Shown one piece after another: positions 1 to 8,402 of a stretch of DNA of 64,000 bases (position 1 is the first letter of the stretch; each line of letters starts with the position of its first letter). This DNA comes from UBA4416 sp943362175 (GTDB taxonomy: Bacteria; Bacteroidota; Bacteroidia; B-17B0; Aurantibacillaceae). Where the stretch lies: contig CALRIU020000011.1 in assembly GCA_943362175.1 (NCBI GenBank), forward strand, positions 119,143-183,142, given 5' to 3'. The position numbers and the translations under genes were made by a program. A model generated the notes under the pieces. It was not told the origin of the DNA. It saw only the letters and a list, made by a program, of their open reading frames with translations, and searched no databases.

Positions 1-996
1 GGTTTCTTTGGCTAACGTCTCCATAGAAGCCTGCATGGTTTTATACAGCTGAGACTGTAGCTCCGATTGCTTGATGCTGTATTCAGTTACTTTGTCGAGT
101 AATTCAATAGTCGCTTCCACATTTTCCTTTTCTTTTCCCGGGTTAGCCAGTTTCAGCAAAGGCTCGAATGTTTTGGCAAAAATATTATTCATTTTAGAAT
201 ACAGATCTTTTAACTGCTCGGAGTTTCCGGAAAACATCTCAGGGAACTGAGCCGACATATTCTGCATTTGTGCATAATACTCTTTTCCTAAACCGTTCTG
301 GTTTACGAAGAAGTTCTGCATTTGCCTGGTAGCATTATCGAATACCTCTTTTAAGCTGTTGTTGTTGAAGAAAGAACCAAACATCTGCTCGGTCATGTTC
401 TTGTAGTTATCAGCCGAATAGATCGATTTCCAGGTGTCAGCGCTGAAGTCCGCATTTTTAAGCGCCGTCATCATCGGCTGGAACATTTCCTGTACTTTCA
501 GGAATACCTGGTTTCCTTCGAACATGTTTTTGAACATGTCTTTATTGAAAGGGTTTTTCATGTTGCCGGCAAACACATCGTAAGATGTGTTCATTGAGTT
601 CATCCAGCTGTTGTAAATATTAGTCCAGGCATTGTTCATGGTCGAGAAGCTATTGTTATAGTCATTCACGTTTTTACCATAATTTACCATAGAGTTATAA
701 ATGCTTTGGTTGAAATCAGTCATTTGCTTCAAGCCTGACATTTGCTGGTTATACCAGTTTTTGAAGAATTCTTCAGGTTTTACCTCGTTCGCGAAAGGAT
801 TGGCCGTATGACCGCTCATTCCATTAAACAGGGAAGCTTGCTTTTCCATCATATCTTTATAGAAAGACTGGCTTTCGGCTACTACATTTCCTGAGGCAAA
901 AGCCGATTGGAACTTTTTGGCAGAATCCATCCAGGCGTTCATGGCGTTGGCCTGTGCGTCCATCATAGTATCGATAATTGGGTTGTTGGTTTTCAT
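1..996 (-). CDS. phaE: PhaE-like PHA synthase subunit (partial)
   Basis: Reading in from the left edge, this frame is open on the minus strand for 332 codons to an ATG at 996; the C-terminus lies outside the window. The protein is rich in Met, Asn, Gln and aromatic residues, with amphipathic helices (starts MKTNNPIIDTMMDAQANAMN, later NPFNKDMFKNMFEGN). This resembles the PhaE subunit of class III polyhydroxyalkanoate synthases, which binds and activates PhaC at the granule surface. Nearby phaJ and phaB support the call. phaC is not in view and would be expected just beyond the left edge, downstream on the same strand. The family call rests on composition and context, not a catalytic motif. 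Confidence 0.72.
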   Translation of the reverse strand, partial: MKTNNPIIDTMMDAQANAMNAWMDSAKKFQSAFASGNVVAESQSFYKDMMEKQASLFNGMSGHTANPFANEVKPEEFFKNWYNQQMSGLKQMTDFNQSIYNSMVNYGKNVNDYNNSFSTMNNAWTNIYNSWMNSMNTSYDVFAGNMKNPFNKDMFKNMFEGNQVFLKVQEMFQPMMTALKNADFSADTWKSIYSADNYKNMTEQMFGSFFNNNSLKEVFDNATRQMQNFFVNQNGLGKEYYAQMQNMSAQFPEMFSGNSEQLKDLYSKMNNIFAKTFEPLLKLANPGKEKENVEATIELLDKVTEYSIKQSELQSQLYKTMQASMETLAKET

Positions 997-1243
997 TTTT
1001 GGCGTTTTAATATATGTATAAATCAAGAATTCTGTTTACAGAACTGAAAATCAAGCAAATACAAGCTTTCTACGAAATTCGCTGCAAATGTCGGCAATTT
1101 TTCCAATACGTGTCAAGTAAATTCGTATTAATTTTTTGTTAAATAGTCGTAAAAATAATTTACTTGGTCTAAACTTAAATATCATCTCAAATCCTTGACA
1201 TTATCAATTTTTTTTTTGAAAATTACCTGAAACAAACCTATTT

Positions 1244-1651
1244 ATGATTGAAAACGGACAAACCTACACGCACGAATTCTCATTTACACAGGACGAAGTG
1301 AACCGCTTTGCGGAAGTCACCGGCGACAAAAATCCTGTTCATATTGATGCGGCTTATGCCGCCAAAACCATGTTCAAACGCCCTATTATGCACGGCATGC
1401 TTGGTGCATCGCTGTTCAGCAAGGTATTCGGCGTGCTCTTCCCGGGCGAAGGCACCATCTACCTGAAACAATCCCTGAGCTTCCTGAGGCCTATGTATGT
1501 TGACACGAAATACGAAGCCGTTTTTACGGTCAAGGAAGTGATCAAAGACAAAAACCGCGCGGTTGTGGAAACCCTCATCAAAGACAAAGAAAGCGGCAAT
1601 GTATGCACCAGCGGCGAAGCGACCGTGATGAACGTGGATAAAATAAAATAA
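1244..1651 (+). CDS. phaJ: MaoC-type (R)-specific enoyl-CoA hydratase
   Basis: This 135-residue single hot-dog protein carries the MaoC/PhaJ active-site loop GDKNPVHID, with the catalytic Asp near residue 28 and His near residue 33, followed by the conserved stretch RPIMHGML. Family members hydrate trans-2-enoyl-CoA to (R)-3-hydroxyacyl-CoA, linking beta-oxidation to polyhydroxyalkanoate synthesis. Its length is typical for PhaJ. It is divergent from phaE and upstream of phaB, so together they look like a PHA supply locus. A role in another MaoC pathway cannot be excluded from sequence alone. Confidence 0.85.
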   Translation: MIENGQTYTHEFSFTQDEVNRFAEVTGDKNPVHIDAAYAAKTMFKRPIMHGMLGASLFSKVFGVLFPGEGTIYLKQSLSFLRPMYVDTKYEAVFTVKEVIKDKNRAVVETLIKDKESGNVCTSGEATVMNVDKIK

Positions 1652-1740
1652 TTACGAATTAGTACGAATATATGAATAGGCTACAGCCTCTTAAAGCATT
1701 CGTATATCCGTATTGAAATTCGTCATCACTATAAAAAACA

Positions 1741-2193
1741 ATGTCTAACAGCGTCGACTGCGTAGAGTTTTCATACATCGGAAAAACCATTGAGGCTTCA
1801 GGCCTGCTGGATACCTGGTTCAAAACTATCGATGTGACTGTTTTCGACGATCTTCCTACAGTCAATACCTTTGTAGAGAATAAAGAGCTGGGAATTGAGC
1901 TTTCCATCAACGACGACAGCACGATCCAGGCTATTTTCATGTTCCGGCATTCAGCACTCACACCACCTTTATCAGGGACCTTTGATCTGTCAAGGGCTGA
2001 GCTGAAGAAAAAATTAGGTGCTCCGTTTTTCTCTTATGAAAAAGATCTGAGCGAGCCTTACGACTTTTTGTGGAAAAGCAACGATAAGTGGCTGAGTGCC
2101 GATAAATCGGCCTATATCTCTTTTACTTACACTGAAGATGATTCCCGGATCTTTCAGATAGCGATCGGAAACCATAAACCGTTTAATCATTAA
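1741..2193 (+). CDS. hypothetical protein between phaJ and phaB
   Basis: This 150-residue soluble protein has no signal peptide or membrane segment. I do not recognise the family. The N-terminal half reads as a beta-rich fold (VEFSYIGKTIEASGLL, ELGIELSINDD), and the C-terminal half has a helix then a strand pair ending FQIAIGNHKP. The pattern loosely recalls small immunity-type or SMI1-like folds, but nothing is diagnostic. It lies 89 bp after phaJ and 12 bp before phaB on the same strand, so it is probably cotranscribed with phaB. Any role in PHA metabolism is inferred from position only. Confidence 0.6.
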   Translation: MSNSVDCVEFSYIGKTIEASGLLDTWFKTIDVTVFDDLPTVNTFVENKELGIELSINDDSTIQAIFMFRHSALTPPLSGTFDLSRAELKKKLGAPFFSYEKDLSEPYDFLWKSNDKWLSADKSAYISFTYTEDDSRIFQIAIGNHKPFNH

Positions 2194-2205
2194 AACCATC
2201 CATAT

Positions 2206-2955
2206 ATGAATCAGTCAAACAACAAGCGCACGGTATTGGTTACAGGTGCTACGGGCGGCCTGGGCACTGCCATGTGCAAAAAGCTTCACAGCGAAGGTTT
2301 CAGGGTAGTGGGCAATTACCACACGAAAGAAAAAGCCGAAAAATGGACACAACAGATGAACAACGAGGGCATTCACATCGAGCTGTTTCATGGCGATGTG
2401 AGCGACTTCGAAAGCGCCGGCAAGATGATCCAAGAGATTGAAAGCAAATACGGCCACATCGATACTCTCGTGAACAATGCCGGCATTACCCGCGATGGTC
2501 GTTTGATTAATATGAAGCCCGAAGACTGGCATGCGGTGATCGGCACTAACCTCAACTCGGTGTTCAACTGCACACGCCATGTCATCCAGGGTATGATAGA
2601 CCGTAACTTCGGCCGTATCATCAATATCTCCTCGGTAAACGGGCAGCGCGGACAGTTCGGGCAAACAAATTACTCAGCCGCCAAAGCAGGCATGCACGGC
2701 TTCACCAAATCCCTTGCGATGGAAGTGGCCAAATACGGTGTCACGGTTAACACCATCTCGCCGGGCTATATCGGCACGGACATGGTGATGGCTGTTCCGG
2801 AAAAAGTGCTGAACCAGATCGTAGCGCAGGTGCCGATGGGTCGCTTAGGCGGTACCCATGAAGTGGCTCACCTCGTGGCTTTCCTGGCAAGCGAGCAAAC
2901 AAGTTTTATTACCGGCGCCAACTACAGCATCAACGGTGGCCAGCACGTGTATTAA
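2206..2955 (+). CDS. phaB: acetoacetyl-CoA reductase (SDR)
   Basis: This 249-residue classical short-chain dehydrogenase has the nucleotide-binding glycine motif TGATGGLG (residues 13-20), NNAG (90-93), a catalytic Ser near 143, and YSAAK with Tyr156 and Lys160. The stretch VNGQRGQFGQTNYSAAKAG is characteristic of PhaB/FabG-type reductases that turn acetoacetyl-CoA into (R)-3-hydroxybutyryl-CoA with NADPH. Nearby phaJ and a PhaE-like gene favour PhaB over a second FabG. Arg residues for cofactor choice cannot be judged with certainty. It starts 12 bp after the preceding gene, and the downstream gene follows within 10 bp. Confidence 0.85.
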   Translation: MNQSNNKRTVLVTGATGGLGTAMCKKLHSEGFRVVGNYHTKEKAEKWTQQMNNEGIHIELFHGDVSDFESAGKMIQEIESKYGHIDTLVNNAGITRDGRLINMKPEDWHAVIGTNLNSVFNCTRHVIQGMIDRNFGRIINISSVNGQRGQFGQTNYSAAKAGMHGFTKSLAMEVAKYGVTVNTISPGYIGTDMVMAVPEKVLNQIVAQVPMGRLGGTHEVAHLVAFLASEQTSFITGANYSINGGQHVY

Positions 2956-2964
2956 TTTTTCATC

Positions 2965-3588
2965 ATGAGCAAAAAAAATCCACGTGTTGATGCTTACATC
3001 GACCAATCGGAAGAGTTTGCAAAGCCAATTCTGAATCACCTCCGCGCGCTTGTGCATAAGGCCTGTCCGGAAGTTCAGGAAGTCATAAAATGGAGTTCCC
3101 CCCATTTCGATTATAAAGACGGCCCGATGTGCCACATGGCTTCATTCAAAAAGCACTGCGCCTTCGGCTTCTGGAAAGCGGCTTTGATGAAGGACGAAAA
3201 CCTCATGGCGACAGCGAAATCCGAGATAGCCATGGGACACCTGGGAAAGATCACTTCCCTAAAAGATCTTCCATCGGATAAGGTATTGACCGGCTATATT
3301 AAAGAAGCCATGAAACTCAACGAGGCCGGCATCAAGTTAGCGTCCAAATCAAAACCTGCCAGCGAAGCTCAAAAGGAAGCCCTGAAAATACCGGATTACC
3401 TGGCAAAACGCTTTAAGACACACCGGGAAGCAAAAAAAGTATTTGAGGCCTTCAGCTACTCCAACAAAAAAGATTACATCGAGTGGCTGGAAGAGGCCAA
3501 AACCGAAGCTACACGCAACAAGCGCCTGGAAACCGCGCTGGAGTGGATGGCGGAAGGAAAGACCAGGCACTGGAAATATCAAAAATGA
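2965..3588 (+). CDS. YdeI/OmpD-associated family protein (DUF1801)
   Basis: This 207-residue soluble protein has an N-terminal DUF1801-like domain (LRALVHKACPEVQEVIKWSSPHF, then MASFKKHCAFGFWK) and a C-terminal helical YdeI-type part rich in Lys and Glu (KTHREAKKVFEAFSYSNKKDYIEWL). That arrangement is typical of the YdeI / bacteriocin-protection family, whose biochemical role is unclear. It lies 10 bp downstream of phaB and may be the last gene of that transcript. A strong hairpin with a T tract follows it at 3604-3655. Confidence 0.75.
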   Translation: MSKKNPRVDAYIDQSEEFAKPILNHLRALVHKACPEVQEVIKWSSPHFDYKDGPMCHMASFKKHCAFGFWKAALMKDENLMATAKSEIAMGHLGKITSLKDLPSDKVLTGYIKEAMKLNEAGIKLASKSKPASEAQKEALKIPDYLAKRFKTHREAKKVFEAFSYSNKKDYIEWLEEAKTEATRNKRLETALEWMAEGKTRHWKYQK

Positions 3589-3603
3589 TTCTTGTTTTTT
3601 CAC

Positions 3604-3655
3604 ATAAACAAAGCGCCACGAAGTAGTGTGCCGCTTTGTTTATACTGTTTTTTTA
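3604..3655 (+). terminator. rho-independent terminator after YdeI-type gene
   Basis: A perfect 12-bp stem (ATAAACAAAGCG at 3604-3615 pairing with 3632-3643) encloses a 16-nt loop that can itself pair CAC with GTG, and a T tract follows at 3648-3655. It starts 16 bp after the stop of the YdeI-type gene and probably ends the phaB transcript. Confidence 0.8.
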
Positions 3656-3665
3656 ATAGAGACAA

Positions 3666-3751
3666 TTTTTTGGGCGCCCGGGCGCGCTTTCCGTTGCAAG
3701 TCCCGTCACGGAGGGCCGTGACGAGAGCTTTCCACGACAATCGCTGGCGCA
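3666..3751 (+). repeat. compound intergenic repeat, copy A
   Basis: The block begins TTTTTTGGGCGCC, continues with GCTTTCCGTTGCAA, then carries an inserted hairpin (CCGTCACGG pairing with CCGTGACG around 3702-3724), and closes with GCTTTCCACGACAATCGCTGGCGCA. The same outer blocks in the same order recur at 37745-37828 and, inverted, at 48616-48771. It sits between the convergent YdeI-type and MFS genes. The short ORFs across it on both strands are not credible genes. Confidence 0.6.
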
Positions 3752-3823
3752 AAACCCGTTCCAATACATCCGCAGGCGGCATCGTATGACCGGCTGACAC
3801 CTAAGTAACAGCGATATCACTCT

Positions 3824-5125
3824 TTAATGCGATGCCGTTGCTGCGGCTGCCTGCTGCTTTTTTTTCACGATCAGGCTGACGCGGTATACCATAAAGATAC
3901 AGACCACGGTAATGCCTACCATCACCCAGCCCAGTGTATCAAAATGCTCTATCGGGCTGCTGTTGCTTGCCTGGAAAACGATAAGCCCGCTTACACCGGC
4001 GGCAAGTCCCCCGGCCATTTGCTGCAGGGAGGAGTTGATGCTCATGAAGGCGCCCCTGTCCTGCATTTCGGGCAAGGCGGTTGTCAGGGCCATCGAGGGC
4101 ACCATACGGCTCATGATCCCGATCATCATCAGGACGTTCACAACCATCACTACCCAGAGAGGCACCGGCGTGAGCGTGGTGTAGATCATCACCACCACCA
4201 TCATCCATACGGATGCGAGTGTAAACAGGGTAAATTTATTCATCTTATCGGCCAGCTTCCCGATCAGTGGCATCATGATGAGCGAGCTGATACCTGCTAC
4301 CATGAACAGGGAGGGTAATTGCTCCTTGGTGAGGTGAAGGTTGTTAATGGCGTAAGCGCTTCCCCAGGGCATGATCATAAAGCCTCCCAGCGAAAGCAAG
4401 GCTGTGGCCAGGAAGCCAACGCGATATTCGCGCCTGGCAAGCGTATGTATCAAATGCTCGAAGGCATTCTTTTCATGCCTGGTCTCCAGGTGTTTGGTAA
4501 TCGGTTTCATCTTCACCACAATGATCAGCCAGATGATGGCTGCGAGGCCCACGATCATAAAGAAAGGCGCCTGCCAGCCGAGCTTGTTGGCAATGGCCAG
4601 GCTGATGGGAATCCCGAGCACCTGGCTGGCGCCAAAGCCCATTTGCATGAAGCCCATCACCCGCCCGCGTTGCTGAAAGGAGAAGAGGTCGGCTACAATA
4701 GCCATAGAGATGGAGCCGATGACGCCACCGAAAATACCGGTGAAGATACGGGCAGCAATCAGTAAAGGATAGCTTGTTGCGAGACCGCAGAACAGGGTAC
4801 CAACAATGAAGCCAATGTAAAAGAACAGCAATAGTTTTTTTCGGTCGAAGCTGTCGGCAAAGCCTGCCGTTAAAAGCCCGGAGATACCGGCGCTGATGCC
4901 ATAGCTTAAGACGGCAAAGCCGAATTGTTTGGTGGTAAGGCTCATGGATTTCATCAGCAGATCGCCCAGGGGCGACATCACCATGAAATCGAGCACGACG
5001 GTAAACTGCGTGAGGGCCAAAAGCACGATGACCAATACCTGGTAGCTGCTGAATTTGGGAGCCTCGAGGGGTGGCGCAGCAGAAGCCACAGGATTAGGGT
5101 GTTTCGGAGTAGTAGTTGTTTCCAT
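3824..5125 (-). CDS. MFS transporter, drug-efflux type
   Basis: This 433-residue protein has about twelve hydrophobic segments and an MFS loop-2/3 motif A variant (GFADSFDRKK near residues 88-97). The central loop is charged (around 208-230), as expected between the two six-helix halves. The family moves small molecules across the inner membrane by proton antiport or facilitated transport; the substrate cannot be read from sequence. It lies 14 bp after a small HMA-like gene and downstream of a TetR regulator with a clear operator, an arrangement typical of a repressed efflux operon. Confidence 0.85.
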   Translation of the reverse strand: METTTTPKHPNPVASAAPPLEAPKFSSYQVLVIVLLALTQFTVVLDFMVMSPLGDLLMKSMSLTTKQFGFAVLSYGISAGISGLLTAGFADSFDRKKLLLFFYIGFIVGTLFCGLATSYPLLIAARIFTGIFGGVIGSISMAIVADLFSFQQRGRVMGFMQMGFGASQVLGIPISLAIANKLGWQAPFFMIVGLAAIIWLIIVVKMKPITKHLETRHEKNAFEHLIHTLARREYRVGFLATALLSLGGFMIMPWGSAYAINNLHLTKEQLPSLFMVAGISSLIMMPLIGKLADKMNKFTLFTLASVWMMVVVMIYTTLTPVPLWVVMVVNVLMMIGIMSRMVPSMALTTALPEMQDRGAFMSINSSLQQMAGGLAAGVSGLIVFQASNSSPIEHFDTLGWVMVGITVVCIFMVYRVSLIVKKKQQAAAATASH

Positions 5126-5139
5126 AAATAAAAAATAGA

Positions 5140-5355
5140 TTAATCGGGCAGCTCTTCGCAGGTAAATCCTGCTTTGCTGATCCTGTGAATGATATCTGTT
5201 GTATTGTTGACCCTGGATTCGATGCGGAGAACCTTGTCAATGTCCTCCTGGTCGATATGCCAGTCGATGATCGATGTTTCTGCGTTAAGCAGCGCGCTGA
5301 TCTCCTGGTGCGCGTCTTTTGTTTCTATATTGGTTTTAAAGATCAAAATGTGCAT
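5140..5355 (-). CDS. small HMA-fold-like protein without CxxC
   Basis: This is a 71-residue protein. The layout (MHILIFKTNI, a helix, DWHIDQEDIDKVLRIES, a helix, GFTCEELPD) recalls the ferredoxin-like fold of heavy-metal-associated domains, yet the metal-binding CxxC is absent and only one Cys remains near the C-terminus. It lies between tetR and the MFS gene with gaps of 10 and 14 bp, so all three should share a transcript. Function is unknown; a ligand-sensing or chaperone role for the transporter is only a guess. Confidence 0.65.
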   Translation of the reverse strand: MHILIFKTNIETKDAHQEISALLNAETSIIDWHIDQEDIDKVLRIESRVNNTTDIIHRISKAGFTCEELPD

Positions 5356-5365
5356 GGTGCATAGT

Positions 5366-5956
5366 TTAAGGCGTTAGTGCTTTTAAAACGAGCTCAAGGG
5401 TTTCGTACATGGTTTTTTTAGAAAATTTATAGGGTCTGTTGCCAACACTTTTTCCTTTATCCTCAAACTCGAGAAGCGTGTACAATGGCCCGAAGGCCAC
5501 GCTCCAGTAAGATTCGAAGGACATAAAGTGCAGCTGTTTGTTCGCAATGGCATTTTTCACGAACGTTTGCATCACCGGCCTGAAAGACCTGGTGATGTCT
5601 TCCAGGATGGGCTCGGCATAGTGTGTGCGCTTTATCTTTTCATAGAACCTGGCAGCCTCTTTATTCTTCAGCCAATAGGCCGCACGGTTTTCCCATTGCT
5701 TTTTAAGCCCTTCGGCAAAAGGCATATCCGCCGAAAAACCTTTCATCGTTTCCTGCAACATCCGCTTGCCTTCTTCAATTCCCAGGCGGATAATCAGGTC
5801 CTCCTTGTTCTTATAATAGATATACAAAGTGCCTACCGAAATGCCGCAGGCCTTTGCCAGCTTCTGCATACTAAATCCGTCGAAGCCATCGCGAAGCAAC
5901 ATGGCAATGGCATTTTCCCTGACCAGTATTTCCTTATGTGTGTCTCTTATTCTCAT
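5366..5956 (-). CDS. TetR/AcrR-family repressor
   Basis: This is a 196-residue regulator. The N-terminal HTH is clear (AIAMLLRDGFDGFSMQKLAKACGISVGTLYIYYKNKEDL), followed by an all-helical ligand-binding domain. The frame is open upstream to an ATG at 5989, but a perfect 14-bp palindrome at 5973-5986 would then lie inside the coding sequence. The internal ATG at 5956 (MRIRDTHKEI) is the better start and leaves the palindrome as operator. It heads an operon with a small HMA-like gene and an MFS exporter, so it most likely represses its own operon until an exporter substrate binds. Confidence 0.88.
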   Translation of the reverse strand: MRIRDTHKEILVRENAIAMLLRDGFDGFSMQKLAKACGISVGTLYIYYKNKEDLIIRLGIEEGKRMLQETMKGFSADMPFAEGLKKQWENRAAYWLKNKEAARFYEKIKRTHYAEPILEDITRSFRPVMQTFVKNAIANKQLHFMSFESYWSVAFGPLYTLLEFEDKGKSVGNRPYKFSKKTMYETLELVLKALTP

Positions 5957-5972
5957 TCCGGGTACAAATATA

Positions 5973-5986
5973 AATGAACGTTCATT
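5973..5986. promoter_or_regulatory. TetR-type operator palindrome
   Basis: AATGAACGTTCATT is a perfect 14-bp inverted repeat ending 17 bp upstream of the chosen tetR start at 5956 and 10 bp from the stop of the upstream ferredoxin gene. Symmetric NNTGAACGTTCANN-like sites are typical TetR/AcrR half-site pairs. It probably overlaps the promoter of the tetR-HMA-MFS operon. Confidence 0.75.
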
Positions 5987-5996
5987 CATTTACAAA

Positions 5997-6287
5997 TTAT
6001 TTTTTCCGGCCGAGCTTAATCGCTCTTTCCGGGCAGGCTGTCACACACAAGCCGCAGGAATGGCATTGATCCTCGTGCAGCACATAGGCTTTTTCCCTTC
6101 CGTGAACCCGCGTTTTGAGCTTCCCGATGAAGGACAGCCCCCTGAACTGCTCATCGGAAATGGGCCCCATCGCCAATACATCGTAAGGGCAGACCTCCAC
6201 GCAGGGTCCTTTTCCTTCGCAGGCATCCAGGCTGATCAGCGGCATCAGCAAGCCGGGTTCTTCTTTACAAGGTGTCGTATCAGGCAT
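5997..6287 (-). CDS. 4Fe-4S ferredoxin family protein
   Basis: This is a 96-residue protein with two ferredoxin cluster motifs. The C-terminal one is canonical, CHSCGLCVTACP. The N-terminal one, CEGKGPCVEVCP, has C-x5-C-x3-CP spacing, so that cluster site lacks one usual Cys position and may be a 3Fe-4S or altered site. I prefer the ATG at 6287 (MPDTTPCKEE) to 6335, which would add a Cys-rich extension unlike the family. It probably serves as an electron carrier. It ends just upstream of the TetR operator and may be a separate transcription unit. Confidence 0.8.
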   Translation of the reverse strand: MPDTTPCKEEPGLLMPLISLDACEGKGPCVEVCPYDVLAMGPISDEQFRGLSFIGKLKTRVHGREKAYVLHEDQCHSCGLCVTACPERAIKLGRKK

Positions 6288-6436
6288 AAGGCATGTATTT
6301 TCTGCAAACCTACAGCGAAGAAGCAGGCTGCACAAGCGCTAATAGGCCGGCTAAATCCAGAAGACGGTGAACGGTTGCAGCCAAGCGGTGAACGCTTAAA
6401 CCTTTCTTCGCAAGGCAAACCGGCCACAGATGATTC

Positions 6437-7057
6437 TTATTTCACCGGCTCGCGAAGAATGGTTTTCAATTTTCCGGGCGCTGTCTTACGAAAATCCGAG
6501 AGGTAGATCTCATGATGCTTTCCGTTTTTCTGAAAGTTGTGTTGCTCTATGAAGGCTTTCATCTGCAATAGCGTTTCGGGCTCTTTCTCAAAGGGACCTA
6601 CATGCAGCATCTGAACGGACTTTCCTTCTTCCATCTCATAAAAGGCCACATCCGTTATTCCCGGAATACCCTTCTTATTGAAAGCGACTTCCTTTGCTTT
6701 CAAGACATCACTCTCTGCAACAAATTCAGGCAGGCGGATGAGCAGCCTGTACTCCCACTCGCTCCGTGGGATTTTTTGCGGCGCTTCCTGCATCGTCACG
6801 GCTCCATACTGTGTTTCGTCGAACCACCACAGGCCTTCCAGCTTAGCGACGGTGAAGTCAAGTGCCTTTGCTTTATACATGAATTTGAGCGCATAGGCCG
6901 TGGCGTATAGGGCCTGTAGCCTGGCAGCATATCCGGGAGCCGAGGGATCGCCTTTCCCGGTGAGGGAAAGGTACTGCGCGGCTTCTATGGTAATCAATTC
7001 TGGTTTCGTTTTAGCGGTATAGTAGGATGTATACTGTTTGGTAAGATCTGTTTTCAT
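6437..7057 (-). CDS. GyrI-like small-molecule-binding protein
   Basis: This 206-residue protein resembles the GyrI-like/SOUL effector-binding superfamily. It shows TKPELITIEAAQYLSLTGKGDP near the N-terminus, LEGLWWFDE in the middle, and a C-terminal LHVGPFEKEPETLLQMKAFIEQHNF that matches the common HxGPYxxxxxT helix of the fold. Stand-alone members bind or hydrolyse small ligands and are often near regulators. There is no DNA-binding domain. A second GyrI-type protein lies at 8403-8858. Confidence 0.75.
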   Translation of the reverse strand: MKTDLTKQYTSYYTAKTKPELITIEAAQYLSLTGKGDPSAPGYAARLQALYATAYALKFMYKAKALDFTVAKLEGLWWFDETQYGAVTMQEAPQKIPRSEWEYRLLIRLPEFVAESDVLKAKEVAFNKKGIPGITDVAFYEMEEGKSVQMLHVGPFEKEPETLLQMKAFIEQHNFQKNGKHHEIYLSDFRKTAPGKLKTILREPVK

Positions 7058-7256
7058 GGTTTATGTTTTAATGGATTAAACGGGTTCATGCCGTAGTTTA
7101 ATTTATTTTTGGATGTCTCTTCCGCACCTGCTCCTGTTTTCAAATTTTAACCGGGTTGACACGAATACCGTCTCAAATGCCACGAATATACATCCGGTCA
7201 AGTGCCCTGCTTTTTAATTCCTAATTTCAGTCCCGAAACACTCTCAAACACGACGT

Positions 7257-7820
7257 ATGAAAAAAATGATTTTATGGATGGCCCTGGCTGTTACCTTTGG
7301 AGCCACAAGCGTACAGGCTCAGACCAGCGGCGCTAAAAAAACAACAGCGGCTAAAAAGGCGGCTCCAACCGATGAAGAATTGCAAAAAACGTTCGACGAA
7401 CGCTTCGCGGAAATTCTAAACCTCGTCACCGTTGCTTCCAAAGACTCGGCGGCAGGCGTCGCTACCGGCTTGTTCGGCACCAAAAAAGAATTCGGCGTAT
7501 ACCCGGTAAACAAAGGCAAAAGCCTCCCTTACACCACCAAAGAAGAATACACTTTCTATTCGAGATGGGAATACCGCGCCGAATTTGGAAAATTCAAACC
7601 GGAAGAGGAAGCCAAGCAAGTGGCGATGGAAGAAAAAATCACCAAGCTTATTCAGGACAACATTGCCAAAACCACCTGGAAACAGGTAACGACCACAGGC
7701 AAAAACGATGACAAAACCAAAGAACTGTTGCATTACAATAACCTTAAAGGCGGTAATCATATCCGGCTAAAAGTTTCGAAACGCAGCACCGGGAATGTGA
7801 TTATTCTAACCTGGGATTAA
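7257..7820 (+). CDS. secreted/periplasmic hypothetical protein
   Basis: This is a 187-residue protein with a clear signal peptide (MKKMILWMALAVTFGATSVQAQ, cleavage after VQA). A Lys/Ala-rich linker follows, then a mixed domain starting near residue 38 (DEELQKTFDERFAEILNLV). I do not recognise the family. It stands alone between minus-strand genes and is followed by a terminator at 7842-7867. Confidence 0.65.
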   Translation: MKKMILWMALAVTFGATSVQAQTSGAKKTTAAKKAAPTDEELQKTFDERFAEILNLVTVASKDSAAGVATGLFGTKKEFGVYPVNKGKSLPYTTKEEYTFYSRWEYRAEFGKFKPEEEAKQVAMEEKITKLIQDNIAKTTWKQVTTTGKNDDKTKELLHYNNLKGGNHIRLKVSKRSTGNVIILTWD

Positions 7821-7841
7821 TCCCTTACGTTTCCCCCAATT

Positions 7842-7867
7842 AAACCGGCCTTCGTGTCGGTTTTTTT
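7842..7867 (+). terminator. terminator after secreted hypothetical
   Basis: An 8-bp stem with one G-T pair (AAACCGGC at 7842-7849 with GTCGGTTT at 7856-7863) is followed by a continuing T run. It lies 21 bp past the stop of the gene ending at 7820. Confidence 0.7.
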
Positions 7868-7878
7868 ATTTATGGACT

Positions 7879-8277
7879 TCAGGCGATATGCCTCTTTTGT
7901 TTCCTCACCAGGCTTATCATCATAACAACCGGCAGCAGGAAAAAGAAAGAAGCTCCACCTGCCAGTCCGTAATCCTGTTTTGAAAGGCCAATGAAGATAT
8001 CCTGCAGGTTCATGAGGCTGTATGCCAGAAGAGAAACCTGAAGCATAGGCCCTGAGCCGCGCAGCACTGAAAAAGCAATGATACCTGCAATGGCAATCTG
8101 CCGTGCTGCCCACATCTGCGCCAGGTAGTGAATACCCGTGGCCCTGAAATCAATTTCCGGCATAAAGACTTCCGGAGAAACGTAAAGGGAAATGCCAACG
8201 AACATTCCGAGTAAAGCAATCAGCCCCGATACGATTCTGATCCACAAGGGGATGTTAAATGTGCTGGTAGTTGTCAT
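7879..8277 (-). CDS. four-helix membrane protein
   Basis: This 132-residue protein has four hydrophobic segments: roughly residues 12-30, 55-75, 77-93 and 104-123. It ends in a basic tail (VRKQKRHIA). I do not recognise a named family, although small four-helix inner-membrane proteins of this kind are common in Bacteroidota. It is a single minus-strand gene between two unrelated units. Confidence 0.6.
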   Translation of the reverse strand: MTTTSTFNIPLWIRIVSGLIALLGMFVGISLYVSPEVFMPEIDFRATGIHYLAQMWAARQIAIAGIIAFSVLRGSGPMLQVSLLAYSLMNLQDIFIGLSKQDYGLAGGASFFFLLPVVMMISLVRKQKRHIA

Positions 8278-8402
8278 AAGTCATCGTGTTTAGCGTGTTG
8301 AATACAAGTGTTATGAGTGCTATAGCAAACCGGATGAAGGGGGAACCGGGACCTCACTCTGAAAAAACAAAGATCCGCTCCGGCTCCGTCCCACCATGTG
8401 GC

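Noticed and set aside
3592..3800. Overlapping short ORFs on both strands after the YdeI-type gene
   Set aside because: They lie over a terminator and compound repeat copy A and have no protein-like pattern.
3827..4318. His-rich ORF on the plus strand (repeated HH blocks)
   Set aside because: It is the antisense of the MFS transporter gene; the His runs come from reverse reading of the MFS sequence.
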